Part shown: in pieces, positions 49,759 through 57,592 of the stretch
How positions within the stretch are numbered: position 1 is the stretch's first letter
Layout: the number at the start of each line of letters is the position of its first letter
Source of the DNA: Allobogoriella deserti
GTDB taxonomy: Bacteria > Actinomycetota > Actinomycetes > Actinomycetales > Actinomycetaceae
Length of the DNA stretch: 64,000 nt
Direction of reading: 5' to 3'
Assembly (NCBI RefSeq): GCF_042680605.1
Contig: NZ_JBHUEE010000002.1
Location: 310,001 to 374,000 of the forward strand
Position numbers and translations under genes: made by a program
Notes under the pieces: model-generated
The model's database searches: none
Told to the model about the DNA's origin: nothing
Seen by the model: only the letters and a program-made list of their open reading frames with translations

Positions 49759-49789
49759 GGGCGCCACGGGGCCGCCGTGGCGCCCTTTC
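49759..49789 (+). terminator. Intrinsic terminator after the PfpI gene
   Basis: GGGCGCCACGG (49759-49769) pairs perfectly with CCGTGGCGCCC (49775-49785) over 11 bp with a 5-nt loop, followed by TTTCG. It lies 45 bp after the stop codon. Confidence 0.85.
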
Positions 49790-49954
49790 GTCTGTCCGCG
49801 CACATCACCCGTCGATCCGGGCACGTGCTCCGTTCAGGCACGCCACCGCCCTGCCGGCGCGGGCGTCCGAGCCGTGAAGGCTCCCCGGCTGCGTCGATCT
49901 GTGGGACGGTGGGCAGGCAGGGGGAATTCCCCATATACGAGAGGTAGGCCCGAC

Positions 49955-50338
49955 ATGCCGACGCAGGGCCCGCCATCGGGGCCGTCCTCGGGCGACTCAC
50001 CTGACTGGCCGGCACCGGCCACCTTCGGCACGGTGTCCATTCTGTTCTCCGCCGGACGCACCCGCCTGGTGCTCTCCGGCGCCATCGACGCCACCGTGGG
50101 CGAGGAGATGACGTCCGCCGTCGCCGAGTGCACGGCGAGCGCGCTTCCGGTCGACGTGGACGCCCGTACCGTGACGTTCCTGGACTCCTCGGGTGCCGCG
50201 CACCTGGCCCGGCTCGCCCGTACCTTGCCGGTCCGAGTGATTCAGCCGCCCGACGCGATGCGCTTCGTCCTGTCCGTGACGGCGCTGGACTCGACCGTCG
50301 AGATCCTCGACGACGCCCCGGACTACCCGGTCCGGTGA
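49955..50338 (+). CDS. STAS-domain protein (anti-sigma antagonist-like)
   Basis: A 127-residue protein whose second half is a STAS domain: TRLVLSGAIDATVGEEMTSAVAEC and VTFLDSSGAAHLARLARTL, where DSSG carries the Ser that is phosphorylated in SpoIIAA-type antagonists. The first 30 residues are Pro/Gly-rich. The ATG at 49955 was chosen since GAGAGGTAGG precedes it. A perfect 12-bp palindrome GGGGAATTCCCC (49921-49932) and TATACG -10-like box lie upstream. No anti-sigma kinase or sigma gene is adjacent. It shares a terminator with the convergent symporter. Confidence 0.82.
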   Translation: MPTQGPPSGPSSGDSPDWPAPATFGTVSILFSAGRTRLVLSGAIDATVGEEMTSAVAECTASALPVDVDARTVTFLDSSGAAHLARLARTLPVRVIQPPDAMRFVLSVTALDSTVEILDDAPDYPVR

Positions 50339-50340
50339 CG

Positions 50341-50372
50341 CGCGGCCCGGCGCCCAGTGACGCCGGGCCGCG
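50341..50372. terminator. Bidirectional hairpin terminator (STAS / cystine symporter)
   Basis: CGCGGCCCGGCG (50341-50352) pairs perfectly with CGCCGGGCCGCG (50361-50372) over 12 bp with an 8-nt loop. It starts two bases after the STAS stop and 45 bp from the convergent symporter stop, so it can end both. Confidence 0.85.
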
Positions 50373-50417
50373 TTCCGCCACCGGACGGACCGGAAGCCGC
50401 ACGGGCCGATCGGACGG

Positions 50418-51872
50418 TCAGGCCCGGTCGGCGACCAACTCCTCCGACGTGTCGTCGGCCCGCTCGGTGCCATCGTCCTCGTCATCGTTCTCGTCCTCGG
50501 CGAAGAGGTCCTCCGCGTTGGCCGAGGAGTACTGGTCCGTGTCGAGGATGCGCTCACGGCGGGAGACGATCGTGGGCACGAGCGCCTGTCCCGCGACGTT
50601 CACTGCGGTCCGGCCCATGTCGAGGATCGGGTCGATGGCCAGCAGCAGACCGACGCCCTCCAGGGGGAGGCCGAGCGTCGAGAGGGTCAGCGTCAGCATG
50701 ACCGTCGCTCCGGTCAGCCCCGCAGTGGCCGCCGAGCCGACCACGGAGACGACGACGATGAGCAGGTAGTCGGTGATCGCGAGGTCGACACCGAAGAACT
50801 GCGCCACGAAGATCGCCGCCAGCGCGGGGTAGATCGCCGCGCATCCGTCCATCTTCGTCGTCGAACCGAACGGGACGGCGAAGGAGGCGTAGGCGCGCGG
50901 CACGCCGAGGTTGCGGTACGTCACCCGCTCGGTCACCGGCAGAGTCCCCACTGACGAGCGGGAGACGAACCCGAGCTGGATCGCCGGCCAGGCGCCCTTG
51001 AAGTAGCTGAGCGGGCTGAGACCGTGCACCCGCAGCAGCACCGGGTAGACGACGAAGAGCACGAGCGCGAGGCCGAGGTAGACGGCCACGGCGAAGGTGC
51101 CGAGGTTGGTCAGCGACTCCCACCCGTAGGTGGCGATCGCGCGGCCGATGAGGCCGAGCGTGCCGAGCGGCGCGAGACGGATGATCCACCACAGCACAGT
51201 CTGGATCACCGAGAGCAGCGAGGCGTTGAAGGCGAGGAACGGTTCGGCCTTCCGGCCCACCTTGAGCGCGGCGATACCGATGGCCAGGGCGACCACGATG
51301 ATCTGCAGGACGTTGAAGCTCACGCCGGTGTCGACGCCGAGCACCGCGCCGTCGTCGGCGGTCTCCAGCGCGCTGGAGGCCTCCAGTCCGAGCACGTTGA
51401 CGGGGATGAGGCCCTGGAGGAAGTCGAGCCAGGACCCGGTGCTGCTCGGGGCGGCGGCGTCGTCGGCGCTGACGGCCGCGTTGGCGCCGGGGTTCAGCAC
51501 GAGTCCGAGCCCGATACCGATGGAGACGGCGATCAACGCGGTGATCGCGAACCACAGCAGGGTCTGTCCGGCGAGTCGGGCCGCGTTGGTCACCCCGCGA
51601 AGGTTGGCGATGGACGCGACGATGGCGGTGAAGACGAGCGGCGGGACGACCGCACGCAGCAGGCTGACGAACGAGGACCCGATGGTCTCGAGGGTGACGG
51701 TGAGCCAGTTCGGCTCCCCGTCAGCGCCCTCGCCGAGAGCCAGCGCGGCCCAGCCGAGCAACGCGCCGAGGGCCAGGCCGATGAGGATCTGGACGCTGAA
51801 GGAGGGCAGGCGGAGACGACGCCTGCTCCCGGCGTCGGTGGTGGCAGAGGAGTCGGTGGTGGAAGAGGACAC
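50418..51872 (-). CDS. tcyP: L-cystine symporter, DAACS family (TcyP-like)
   Basis: A 484-residue dicarboxylate/amino acid:cation symporter with about eight membrane segments and re-entrant loops (SRSSVGTLPVTERVTYRNLG ... DGCAAIYPALAAIFVAQ). The substrate region reads PILDMGRTAVNVAGQAL; the DMGRT..NV form resembles the cystine transporters TcyP/YdjN rather than the DRFRTxxNVTGD of glutamate/dicarboxylate carriers (from memory). It starts with GTG. A cysteine-containing leader peptide precedes it by 188 bp, supporting sulfur amino acid transport. The acidic C-terminal tail is likely disordered. Confidence 0.8.
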   Translation of the reverse strand: MSSSTTDSSATTDAGSRRRLRLPSFSVQILIGLALGALLGWAALALGEGADGEPNWLTVTLETIGSSFVSLLRAVVPPLVFTAIVASIANLRGVTNAARLAGQTLLWFAITALIAVSIGIGLGLVLNPGANAAVSADDAAAPSSTGSWLDFLQGLIPVNVLGLEASSALETADDGAVLGVDTGVSFNVLQIIVVALAIGIAALKVGRKAEPFLAFNASLLSVIQTVLWWIIRLAPLGTLGLIGRAIATYGWESLTNLGTFAVAVYLGLALVLFVVYPVLLRVHGLSPLSYFKGAWPAIQLGFVSRSSVGTLPVTERVTYRNLGVPRAYASFAVPFGSTTKMDGCAAIYPALAAIFVAQFFGVDLAITDYLLIVVVSVVGSAATAGLTGATVMLTLTLSTLGLPLEGVGLLLAIDPILDMGRTAVNVAGQALVPTIVSRRERILDTDQYSSANAEDLFAEDENDDEDDGTERADDTSEELVADRA

Positions 51873-52060
51873 GACGATGACCTTTCGTGAACGGTGCGGT
51901 CGGCACGTGGCGGCGCCGACGGGTCAGCGGTCGCCGCCGGCGGGCTGGCCGACGGCGCGAGTGGGTGCGTGCGACCGACGTCGGGGCGGTCGCGGCGGGA
52001 CGGACCGATCGGTCCCGGCGGGCAGGCTCTACTCGCCTGCGGCGGTGCTAGGCCAGCGGC

Positions 52061-52153
52061 TCAGGCACAGGTGACCGGCGCCGGACACACCATGCTCGCC
52101 TTACGACACAGGTCGATGGCAAGGCGCACGGTGAGGTTCCACGTGTTGCGCAC
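52061..52153 (-). CDS. Cysteine-containing leader peptide (30 aa)
   Basis: A short reading frame on the minus strand: GTG at 52153 with AGGAG six bases before it, encoding a 30-residue peptide that ends LCRKASMVCPAPVTCA. The Cys residues are at positions 16, 23 and 29. The core (I/V)DLCRxAS matches the pattern of actinobacterial putative leader peptides that precede sulfur-metabolism genes and act as cysteine-responsive attenuators. Between it and the symporter start are 188 bp with inverted repeats, including the palindrome GGACCGATCGGTCC (52002-52015). No protein function is expected; ribosome stalling at Cys codons would couple cysteine supply to symporter expression (inference). Confidence 0.75.
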   Translation of the reverse strand: MRNTWNLTVRLAIDLCRKASMVCPAPVTCA

Positions 52154-52257
52154 GGTCTCTCCTGGATGGATGGCGACGGCCGCGAGAGCGGGCCGCGGCT
52201 CATCGTAGCGGCGCGATCGGCGCCCGGAGTCGCACCGATCCTCGTATCGTCCACGTT

Positions 52258-53448
52258 GTGAGACATCTCGCCCCGAACTACCAGCCGCTCGACGTCGTCC
52301 TCACCGCCGGGGAGGGCGCCTGGGTGAGCGACACCGCCGGCCGGCACTACCTCGACTGCCTCGCCGGGTACTCCGCCCTGAACTTCGGCCACCGGCACCC
52401 GGCGCTCGTGGCCGCGGCACAGCGCCAGCTCGAGCGGTTGACGCTGACCTCACGGGCGTTCACCCACGACCTCCTGGAACCGTTCGCGCATGCCGTGACG
52501 GACCTGACCGGCACCGAGATGCTGCTGCCGATGAACACGGGCGCCGAGGCGGTGGAGACGGCGATCAAGGCGGCCCGGAAGTGGGGCTACGAGGTCAAGG
52601 GGGTGCCTGCGGGACGGGCGAGCATCGTCGTAGCCTCGGGCGCCTTCCACGGGCGGACGACGACGATCGTCTCGATGAGCGACGACCCGCAGGCCCGTGA
52701 CGGGTTCGGTCCGTATACGCCCGGTTTCCGCATCGTGCCGTACGGCGACGCGGATGCCGCGGCCCGGGCGATCGACGAGACCACAGTTGCGGTGATCGTC
52801 GAGCCGGTGCAGGGCGAGTCGGGCGTGATCGTCCCGCCGGACACCTATCTACCCCGGTTGCGCCGGTTGTGCGACGACGCTGGCAGTCTGCTGGTGCTGG
52901 ACGAGATCCAGTCCGGCCTCGGACGCGCCGGCAGCACGCTGGCGCAGGACCTCACGGGCGTGCGCGCCGACCTGACGACCCTCGGCAAGGCCCTGGGTGG
53001 CGGGATCGTCCCCGTCTCGGCCGTCGTCGGCCGCGGCGACGTGCTCGACGTCCTCACCCCGGGCACCCACGGTTCGACCTTCGGCGGCAACCCACTCGCC
53101 TGCGCCGTCGGCCTGGCCGTGGTGGACCTGCTACGACCGGGCACCCTGCAGGCCCGGGCGCGCGAACTCGGCCGCATGCTCCGGGACCGCACCGATGCGA
53201 TGGTCGCCGACGGGCTGCTCGCCCGGGCGCGGACCGTCGGGCTGTGGGCCGGTCTCGACGTGGAGTCCTCGCTCGGGCTGACCGGTCGTCAGACCTGCGA
53301 ACTGCTCGCCGACGCCGGGGTGCTCGCCAAGGACACCCACGGCCGGACGATCCGGCTCGCGCCGCCGCTGATCATCGACGAGGACGATCTCGATCTCGCG
53401 ATGACGCGGCTGCGCGAGGTGCTCCTCAGCGCCCGCGACAGAGCCTGA
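52258..53448 (+). CDS. rocD: Ornithine aminotransferase
   Basis: A 396-residue class III aminotransferase that converts ornithine and 2-oxoglutarate to glutamate semialdehyde and glutamate. The opening HLAPNYQPLDVVLTAGEGAWV, the MNTGAEAVETAIKAARKWGY segment and the PLP Lys in DLTTLGKALGGGIVPVSAVVG are the RocD signatures. It starts with GTG at 52258, seven bases after a TATCGT -10 hexamer (52245-52250), so it is leaderless. It is divergent from the leader peptide/cystine symporter unit, and its product feeds proline and glutamate. No arginase gene is near. Confidence 0.93.
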   Translation: MRHLAPNYQPLDVVLTAGEGAWVSDTAGRHYLDCLAGYSALNFGHRHPALVAAAQRQLERLTLTSRAFTHDLLEPFAHAVTDLTGTEMLLPMNTGAEAVETAIKAARKWGYEVKGVPAGRASIVVASGAFHGRTTTIVSMSDDPQARDGFGPYTPGFRIVPYGDADAAARAIDETTVAVIVEPVQGESGVIVPPDTYLPRLRRLCDDAGSLLVLDEIQSGLGRAGSTLAQDLTGVRADLTTLGKALGGGIVPVSAVVGRGDVLDVLTPGTHGSTFGGNPLACAVGLAVVDLLRPGTLQARARELGRMLRDRTDAMVADGLLARARTVGLWAGLDVESSLGLTGRQTCELLADAGVLAKDTHGRTIRLAPPLIIDEDDLDLAMTRLREVLLSARDRA

Positions 53449-53460
53449 GCGGCGGCTGCA

Positions 53461-54384
53461 TTACCGGTTCCACGGGACGTCGGTGGGGCTGAGTCCCTCG
53501 TCGGCCGAGCGGGCCGGCACCACCATGACCGGGCACACGGCGTGATGCAGCACAGCCTGACTCGTGGAGCCGAGGAGCAGGCCGGCGAAACCGCCACGGC
53601 CGCGGGAGCCGACGACCACGAGCTCGACGGCGGTGGAGAACTCCGCCATGAGGGCGGCCGCGTTGCCGTCGAGCGCGTGCTGACGGACCGTGATCTCGCG
53701 ATCACCCACCGCGGTCTCGACGGCGACGCGCAGCCCTTCGCGCACGTCCGCCAGGACGTCCTCGCGGTCGACCGCGGCCGGCAGCCACGCCATGGCGCCG
53801 GCGCCGGTGGCGATCGGCACGGCCGCGACGGCGCTGAGCTCGGCGTCCCACAGGATCGCCTCGTCGACCGCGCGGCGCAGCGCGATCCGTGCCGACTCGG
53901 ACCCGTCGACGCCGACCACGACACGGCGGACAGGACTGAACGGACGGTTGGAGCCGAGCGGGACGACGACCGTCGGGCAGTGCGCGTGCGCCGGCAGCGC
54001 GGAGGAGACGGTGCCCAGCAGCCGGTCGGTGAACCCCCCGCCGCCGCGCGTTCCCACCACGACGAGGCAGGCCTCCCGGGAGAGGTCGACGAGCACCCCG
54101 GCCGGATCGCCGGTCTCCAGCGCGGAGGTCACCTCGACGCCCGAGTTCTCGGTGCGCGCCACAGCCTCGTCGACGACGGTCTGCGCACCCTGGTGGATGG
54201 CGGTGTCGTCCATGGCCGCGTACCCGCCGTCCAGCGAGGCGGCGGTGAAGGACGGCAGCGCGTAGGCGCACACGATGTGCAGTCGCCAACCGCTGCGTTG
54301 CGCCTCGGCGACTGCCCAGTCGACGGCGCCGTGACTGGCTTCGGATCCGTCGACGCCGACCACGACAACCTTCTCCCGGGTCAT
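53461..54384 (-). CDS. Universal stress protein, two UspA domains
   Basis: A 307-residue tandem universal stress protein. Both halves have the ATP-binding loop: VVVGTRGGGGFTDRLLGTVSSAL in the first and VVVGSRGRGGFAGLLLGSTSQAV in the second, the Gly-x2-Gly-x9-Gly-(Ser/Thr) motif. Domain starts are KVVVVGVDGSEAS and RRVVVGVDGSESA. The ATG at 54384 follows GGGAGG; an in-frame 38-residue extension upstream lacks a good site. It converges with rocD after 12 bp. Confidence 0.93.
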   Translation of the reverse strand: MTREKVVVVGVDGSEASHGAVDWAVAEAQRSGWRLHIVCAYALPSFTAASLDGGYAAMDDTAIHQGAQTVVDEAVARTENSGVEVTSALETGDPAGVLVDLSREACLVVVGTRGGGGFTDRLLGTVSSALPAHAHCPTVVVPLGSNRPFSPVRRVVVGVDGSESARIALRRAVDEAILWDAELSAVAAVPIATGAGAMAWLPAAVDREDVLADVREGLRVAVETAVGDREITVRQHALDGNAAALMAEFSTAVELVVVGSRGRGGFAGLLLGSTSQAVLHHAVCPVMVVPARSADEGLSPTDVPWNR

Positions 54385-54486
54385 CGGCGGCCTCCCTTGT
54401 TGACGTGGCGTTGACCTCTGTCTTGCCCCTGCACAAACCTTAACGGCCGGGGGCGGGCACGTGAGCACAACCGGGGCGGCGACACG

Positions 54487-54520
54487 CCACGGGCCCACCC
54501 CGTCAGGGATGGGCCCGTGG
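54487..54520. terminator. Hairpin terminator after the NlpC/P60 gene
   Basis: CCACGGGCCCA (54487-54497) pairs perfectly with TGGGCCCGTGG (54510-54520) over 11 bp with a 12-nt loop. It lies 53 bp beyond the NlpC/P60 stop on the minus strand. Confidence 0.8.
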
Positions 54521-54573
54521 TCTGCGCGAGGGATCCGCCGTGCTCGCCCGGCGCGTGGCGGGCGTGGGCAATC

Positions 54574-55368
54574 TCAGGCGACGCGGATGAAGACCGGGTT
54601 CGACAGGTAGATCGGACCCTCGGTCAGCGGCGTACCTGGGTTGCGGGCGGCGATGTGGTTGCCGTTGCCGGTGTAGATACCGACGTGCCCCGGAGCCCAG
54701 ATGAGGTCGCCCGGCTGCGCCTCGGAGGCGGACACGACCGTGCCGGCGCCGTACTGGGCGCTCGAGGAACGCGGCAGCGAGATGCCGACCTGGGCGAAGA
54801 CGTACTGGGTGAAGCCCGAGCAGTCGAAGCCGGCCGGGGTCGAGCCACCGTAGACGTACGGCGTGCCGATGTACTGCCGGGCGATATTGACGATCTGCTG
54901 ACCGATGCCCGACGCCGGGACGGACTGCGTCTCGGCCGGCTCAGCCGGCTCGCTCGTCTCGGCGGCCTCCTGCGAGGAGACGTCCTCGCGGACGGTGTCA
55001 CGCGAGACGCCGGTGGAACGGTCGAGGGTCTCGACCGGCTCGGGCTCCGGCTCGGGCTCCGGCGGGGGCGTGGCCTCGACGGTCGCCTCCTCGAGCTCCC
55101 ACGAGACGTTGCTCGGGGTCTCGACGACCGGGTTGGTGACCAGGGACGCACGAGCCTCGTCGGTGATGGCTGCGATGTCGGCCTGGGGCTGCGCCTGCGT
55201 GGTGGTGTTCTCCGGCGCCGCGGCGGCCGAGGAGGCCGCCATCGTCAGCGCGAGGCCGGAGGACGCGAGCGTGAGCACGCTACGGCGCGGCGAGAAGGAC
55301 AACTGGGCAAGTGGGGTCCGCGGACGCACCGCAGCGCGGTGCCGGCCCCTGGTGGTGACGTCTGACAA
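54574..55368 (-). CDS. NlpC/P60 cell-wall hydrolase, secreted
   Basis: A 264-residue secreted peptidoglycan endopeptidase. A signal peptide (LASSGLALTMAASSAAAAPE) precedes a Glu/Pro-rich linker of about 80 residues and a C40 catalytic domain (about 155-264) with Cys in AGFDCSGFTQYVF and His in APGHVGIYTGNG and NHIAARN. It starts with TTG at 55368, eight bases after AGGAGAGG. Upstream is a c-di-AMP riboswitch, matching the known control of actinobacterial wall hydrolases by this signal. Cleavage is expected between D-Glu and the diamino acid in the stem peptide. Confidence 0.92.
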   Translation of the reverse strand: MSDVTTRGRHRAAVRPRTPLAQLSFSPRRSVLTLASSGLALTMAASSAAAAPENTTTQAQPQADIAAITDEARASLVTNPVVETPSNVSWELEEATVEATPPPEPEPEPEPVETLDRSTGVSRDTVREDVSSQEAAETSEPAEPAETQSVPASGIGQQIVNIARQYIGTPYVYGGSTPAGFDCSGFTQYVFAQVGISLPRSSSAQYGAGTVVSASEAQPGDLIWAPGHVGIYTGNGNHIAARNPGTPLTEGPIYLSNPVFIRVA

Positions 55369-55381
55369 CGAATACCTCTCC

Positions 55382-55556
55382 TGACCGCCTACGGGGTGAG
55401 CTGTCGGGTTCGGGCCGGAGCAGCCCGGTACGGCCGTGGCCGTACTTCACCCCAAGGTCCCGCCCGCCGCTACGCGCCGTGCTGAACCGAGAACCGTGGT
55501 TCCCCCGAGTCCCTGCCGTTCGCTCTGTTCGCACCGACCCCGGAGTGGCGGCAGGG
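55382..55556 (-). ncRNA. c-di-AMP riboswitch (ydaO class)
   Basis: On the minus strand, just before the NlpC/P60 gene, the leader contains the ydaO landmarks in order: GAACAGAGCGAACGGCAGGG, then GGGGGAACCA, then CTTGGGGTGAAGTACGGC, and CCCGAACCCGACAGCTCACC near the 3' end. CCGCC near the 5' end can pair with GGCGG near the 3' end (P1), placing the gene's ribosome site at the switch exit. ydaO switches turn wall-hydrolase genes off when c-di-AMP is high. Boundaries are approximate. Confidence 0.88.
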
Positions 55557-55663
55557 CTCGGCGGCCGCTCCGGAGACTTCACGAAGGAGGGATCGTGAAG
55601 CGCTGGAACCATACCCAGCCGGACACCGCTCTGTCACATTTCGATCACGGCGCGTGTCGAAGC

Positions 55664-56446
55664 TCACCCGGAGACGAAGAGGTGACGGGCGATCTCCTCG
55701 GGAACCTCGAGCTCCATCTCGGCGCCGGGGACGTGCAACGCCACGACGTCGGCACCGGGAAGCACCCGCAGTTCCACGCGGGTTCCCGGCCGCAGCCCGG
55801 CGTCGGCCATCCGGGCGAGGAGCTCGACGTCCACCTGGAGCGGCTCACCGATCCGCTCGAGCACGACCTCCCGGCTCGCGGCCTGACCGGCGGGCGCAGC
55901 GGCGACGTCGGTCAGCGGCCGGCCCGGACGCGTCACGCCGTCCTGCGCCACGGACCGGCTCCCCGCCGGGCCGGACTCGAGCGGGCCGGACTCGGCGCGG
56001 CCGAACGGCTCGCCGGGTCGGCGGGGCTCGGCCAGCTCCCCCAGGCCCGGGATCGGGTTGCCGTACGGGTCGACGTGCGGGTGGTCGAGGAGGTCCACGA
56101 GCCGGCGCTCGACCTGCTCGCTCATCACGTGCTCCCAGCGGCACGCCTCCTCGTGGACGTGTGGCCAGTCCAGGCCCACGACGTCGACCAGCAGCCGTTC
56201 GGCCAGGCGATGCTTACGCATCACCTGGACCGCCCGCTCGCGCCCGGCGTCGGTCAGCTGCAGCTGCCGGTTGTCGGTGAGGACGAGCAGCCCGTCGCGC
56301 TCCATCCGGGCCACCGTCTGCGACACGGTGGGGCCCGAATGGCCCAGCCGCTCGGCGATCCGGGCGCGCAGCGGCACGACGTCCTCTTCCTCGAGCTCGT
56401 ACACCGTCTTCAGGTACATCTCGGTGGTGTCGATCAGGTCGCTCAC
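55664..56446 (-). CDS. IdeR/DtxR-family metal-dependent regulator
   Basis: A 260-residue DtxR-type repressor. The HTH is in LIDTTEMYLKTVYELEEEDVVPLRARIAERLGHSGPTVSQTVARMERDGLL. The primary metal site is visible as Met10 together with Cys, Glu and His in VHEEACRWEHVMS; the ancillary His of MRKHRLAERLL is also present. The C-terminal SH3-like domain follows after a Ser/Gly/Pro-rich insert of about 40 residues (positions 140-180) that makes it longer than the usual 226-230. It probably senses Fe(II) or Mn(II). The Mn/Zn importer at the left edge could be a target, but no operator was identified. Confidence 0.92.
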   Translation of the reverse strand: MSDLIDTTEMYLKTVYELEEEDVVPLRARIAERLGHSGPTVSQTVARMERDGLLVLTDNRQLQLTDAGRERAVQVMRKHRLAERLLVDVVGLDWPHVHEEACRWEHVMSEQVERRLVDLLDHPHVDPYGNPIPGLGELAEPRRPGEPFGRAESGPLESGPAGSRSVAQDGVTRPGRPLTDVAAAPAGQAASREVVLERIGEPLQVDVELLARMADAGLRPGTRVELRVLPGADVVALHVPGAEMELEVPEEIARHLFVSG

Positions 56447-56598
56447 GCCCGCTCCTCTTCTCGCCGGATCCGGTACCGACCGGCGGGACCGTCCAGGGCA
56501 AGGATAGGGAGTCGCCGGGCCCGCTGACCTCCCCGGACACCAAAGGGGCCGGTGCCCGGATTTCGCCGGGTCTGTCCTGCCCGCCTATCCTGCGCGTG

Positions 56599-57579
56599 AT
56601 GAGCGCCACAGCCGGGCCGCCCGCTCCGATCTTCTCCGTCGACGACGACGGTGCGCCCCGGTACCGCGGGATCGGTCTGCGCGAGGTCCGGGCCATGCCG
56701 TTCGGCCGGTTGTGGGGCCTGCTGGCGGGTACCGAGCGGGACCTGCCCCCGGCCGAGCCGTACCACCTGCCGGTCCGGACCGGCGACACGCGCGCGGACG
56801 TGCTCTCGGCGTTGGCCCAGCTCGCCCCCGTGTGGTCGTACCGGCCGCTCAGCGAGATCTCGCTGGAGCAGGCCCTGGACAACCTGGCGCGGGCGTCGGC
56901 GATGACGCTGAGCTTCGTGGCGCAGTCAGCCCGCGGCGTCGACGTCCCGGCGGTGCCGCAGCGTGAGGTCGATCTGATGGAGACGGCCACCGAACGCTTC
57001 CTGGTGCGCTGGCGCGGTGAGGCGGACCCGGCGGCGGTGCGGGCGCTGGACGCGTTCTGGTTGGCGGTCGCGGAGAACGGTCTCTCTCCCTCGACCCGGA
57101 CCGTGCGGCTGGCCGCCGAGGTCGGCGCCGACGTCGCCGGGTGCCTGGCGGCAGCGGTCGCGGTGGCGGGAAGTCCGTTCCTCGGCGGGGCCGTCGCCCG
57201 CGGTCTCGACGTGGTCGAGGAGGCCGAACGGAGCGGTGACGCCCGGCCCGCGGTCCGTGCGCTCGTCGAGCGGCACGGCGCAGTTCCGGGCTTCGGTGAG
57301 GCGTTGCCGGCGGATCTGCGGGCGCAGGTGGTGCGCGAGGCGTGCGTCGAGATGGGTGCGCGCCGGCTGGACGCGGCCGATGCCGTGGCCACCGCAGCCG
57401 AGGAGGTCCTCGCCGAGCGGGGCGTGCCGGCTCACGAGCGAGCCCCGAACACGATGTTCTGGGGGGCGATCCTGCTCGATCATCTGGGCGTGCCGCCACC
57501 GATGATGTGCTCGGTGTACGTGTGCGGCCGGACCGCCGGATGGTCGGCACACGTCCTCGAGGTGCGGTCGGGCCGGTAG
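56599..57579 (+). CDS. Citrate-synthase-like protein lacking catalytic residues
   Basis: A 326-residue protein that aligns along the whole of citrate synthase, from YRGIGLREVRAM (YRGYxxxEL) to RTAGWSAHVLEV. The three catalytic positions are replaced: the first His motif reads AENGLSPST, the second LHGGA motif reads SPFLGGAVA, and the NVDFY Asp is Met in APNTMFWGA. GFGHR is GFGEA. It is short for the family (360-430). It may be a regulatory or scaffold relative. A TATCCT -10 hexamer lies 7-12 bp before the start, so it is leaderless; GTG at 56596 is an alternative start. Confidence 0.8.
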   Translation: MSATAGPPAPIFSVDDDGAPRYRGIGLREVRAMPFGRLWGLLAGTERDLPPAEPYHLPVRTGDTRADVLSALAQLAPVWSYRPLSEISLEQALDNLARASAMTLSFVAQSARGVDVPAVPQREVDLMETATERFLVRWRGEADPAAVRALDAFWLAVAENGLSPSTRTVRLAAEVGADVAGCLAAAVAVAGSPFLGGAVARGLDVVEEAERSGDARPAVRALVERHGAVPGFGEALPADLRAQVVREACVEMGARRLDAADAVATAAEEVLAERGVPAHERAPNTMFWGAILLDHLGVPPPMMCSVYVCGRTAGWSAHVLEVRSGR

Positions 57580-57592
57580 CCGGTCCGGGCTG

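Noticed and set aside
55589..55760. GTG start with a perfect GAAGGAGG site on the plus strand at 55594
   Set aside because: The frame runs antisense to the IdeR-like gene and its product is Arg/Gly-rich with no similarity; the inverted repeat CTTCACG/CGTGAAG explains part of the signal.
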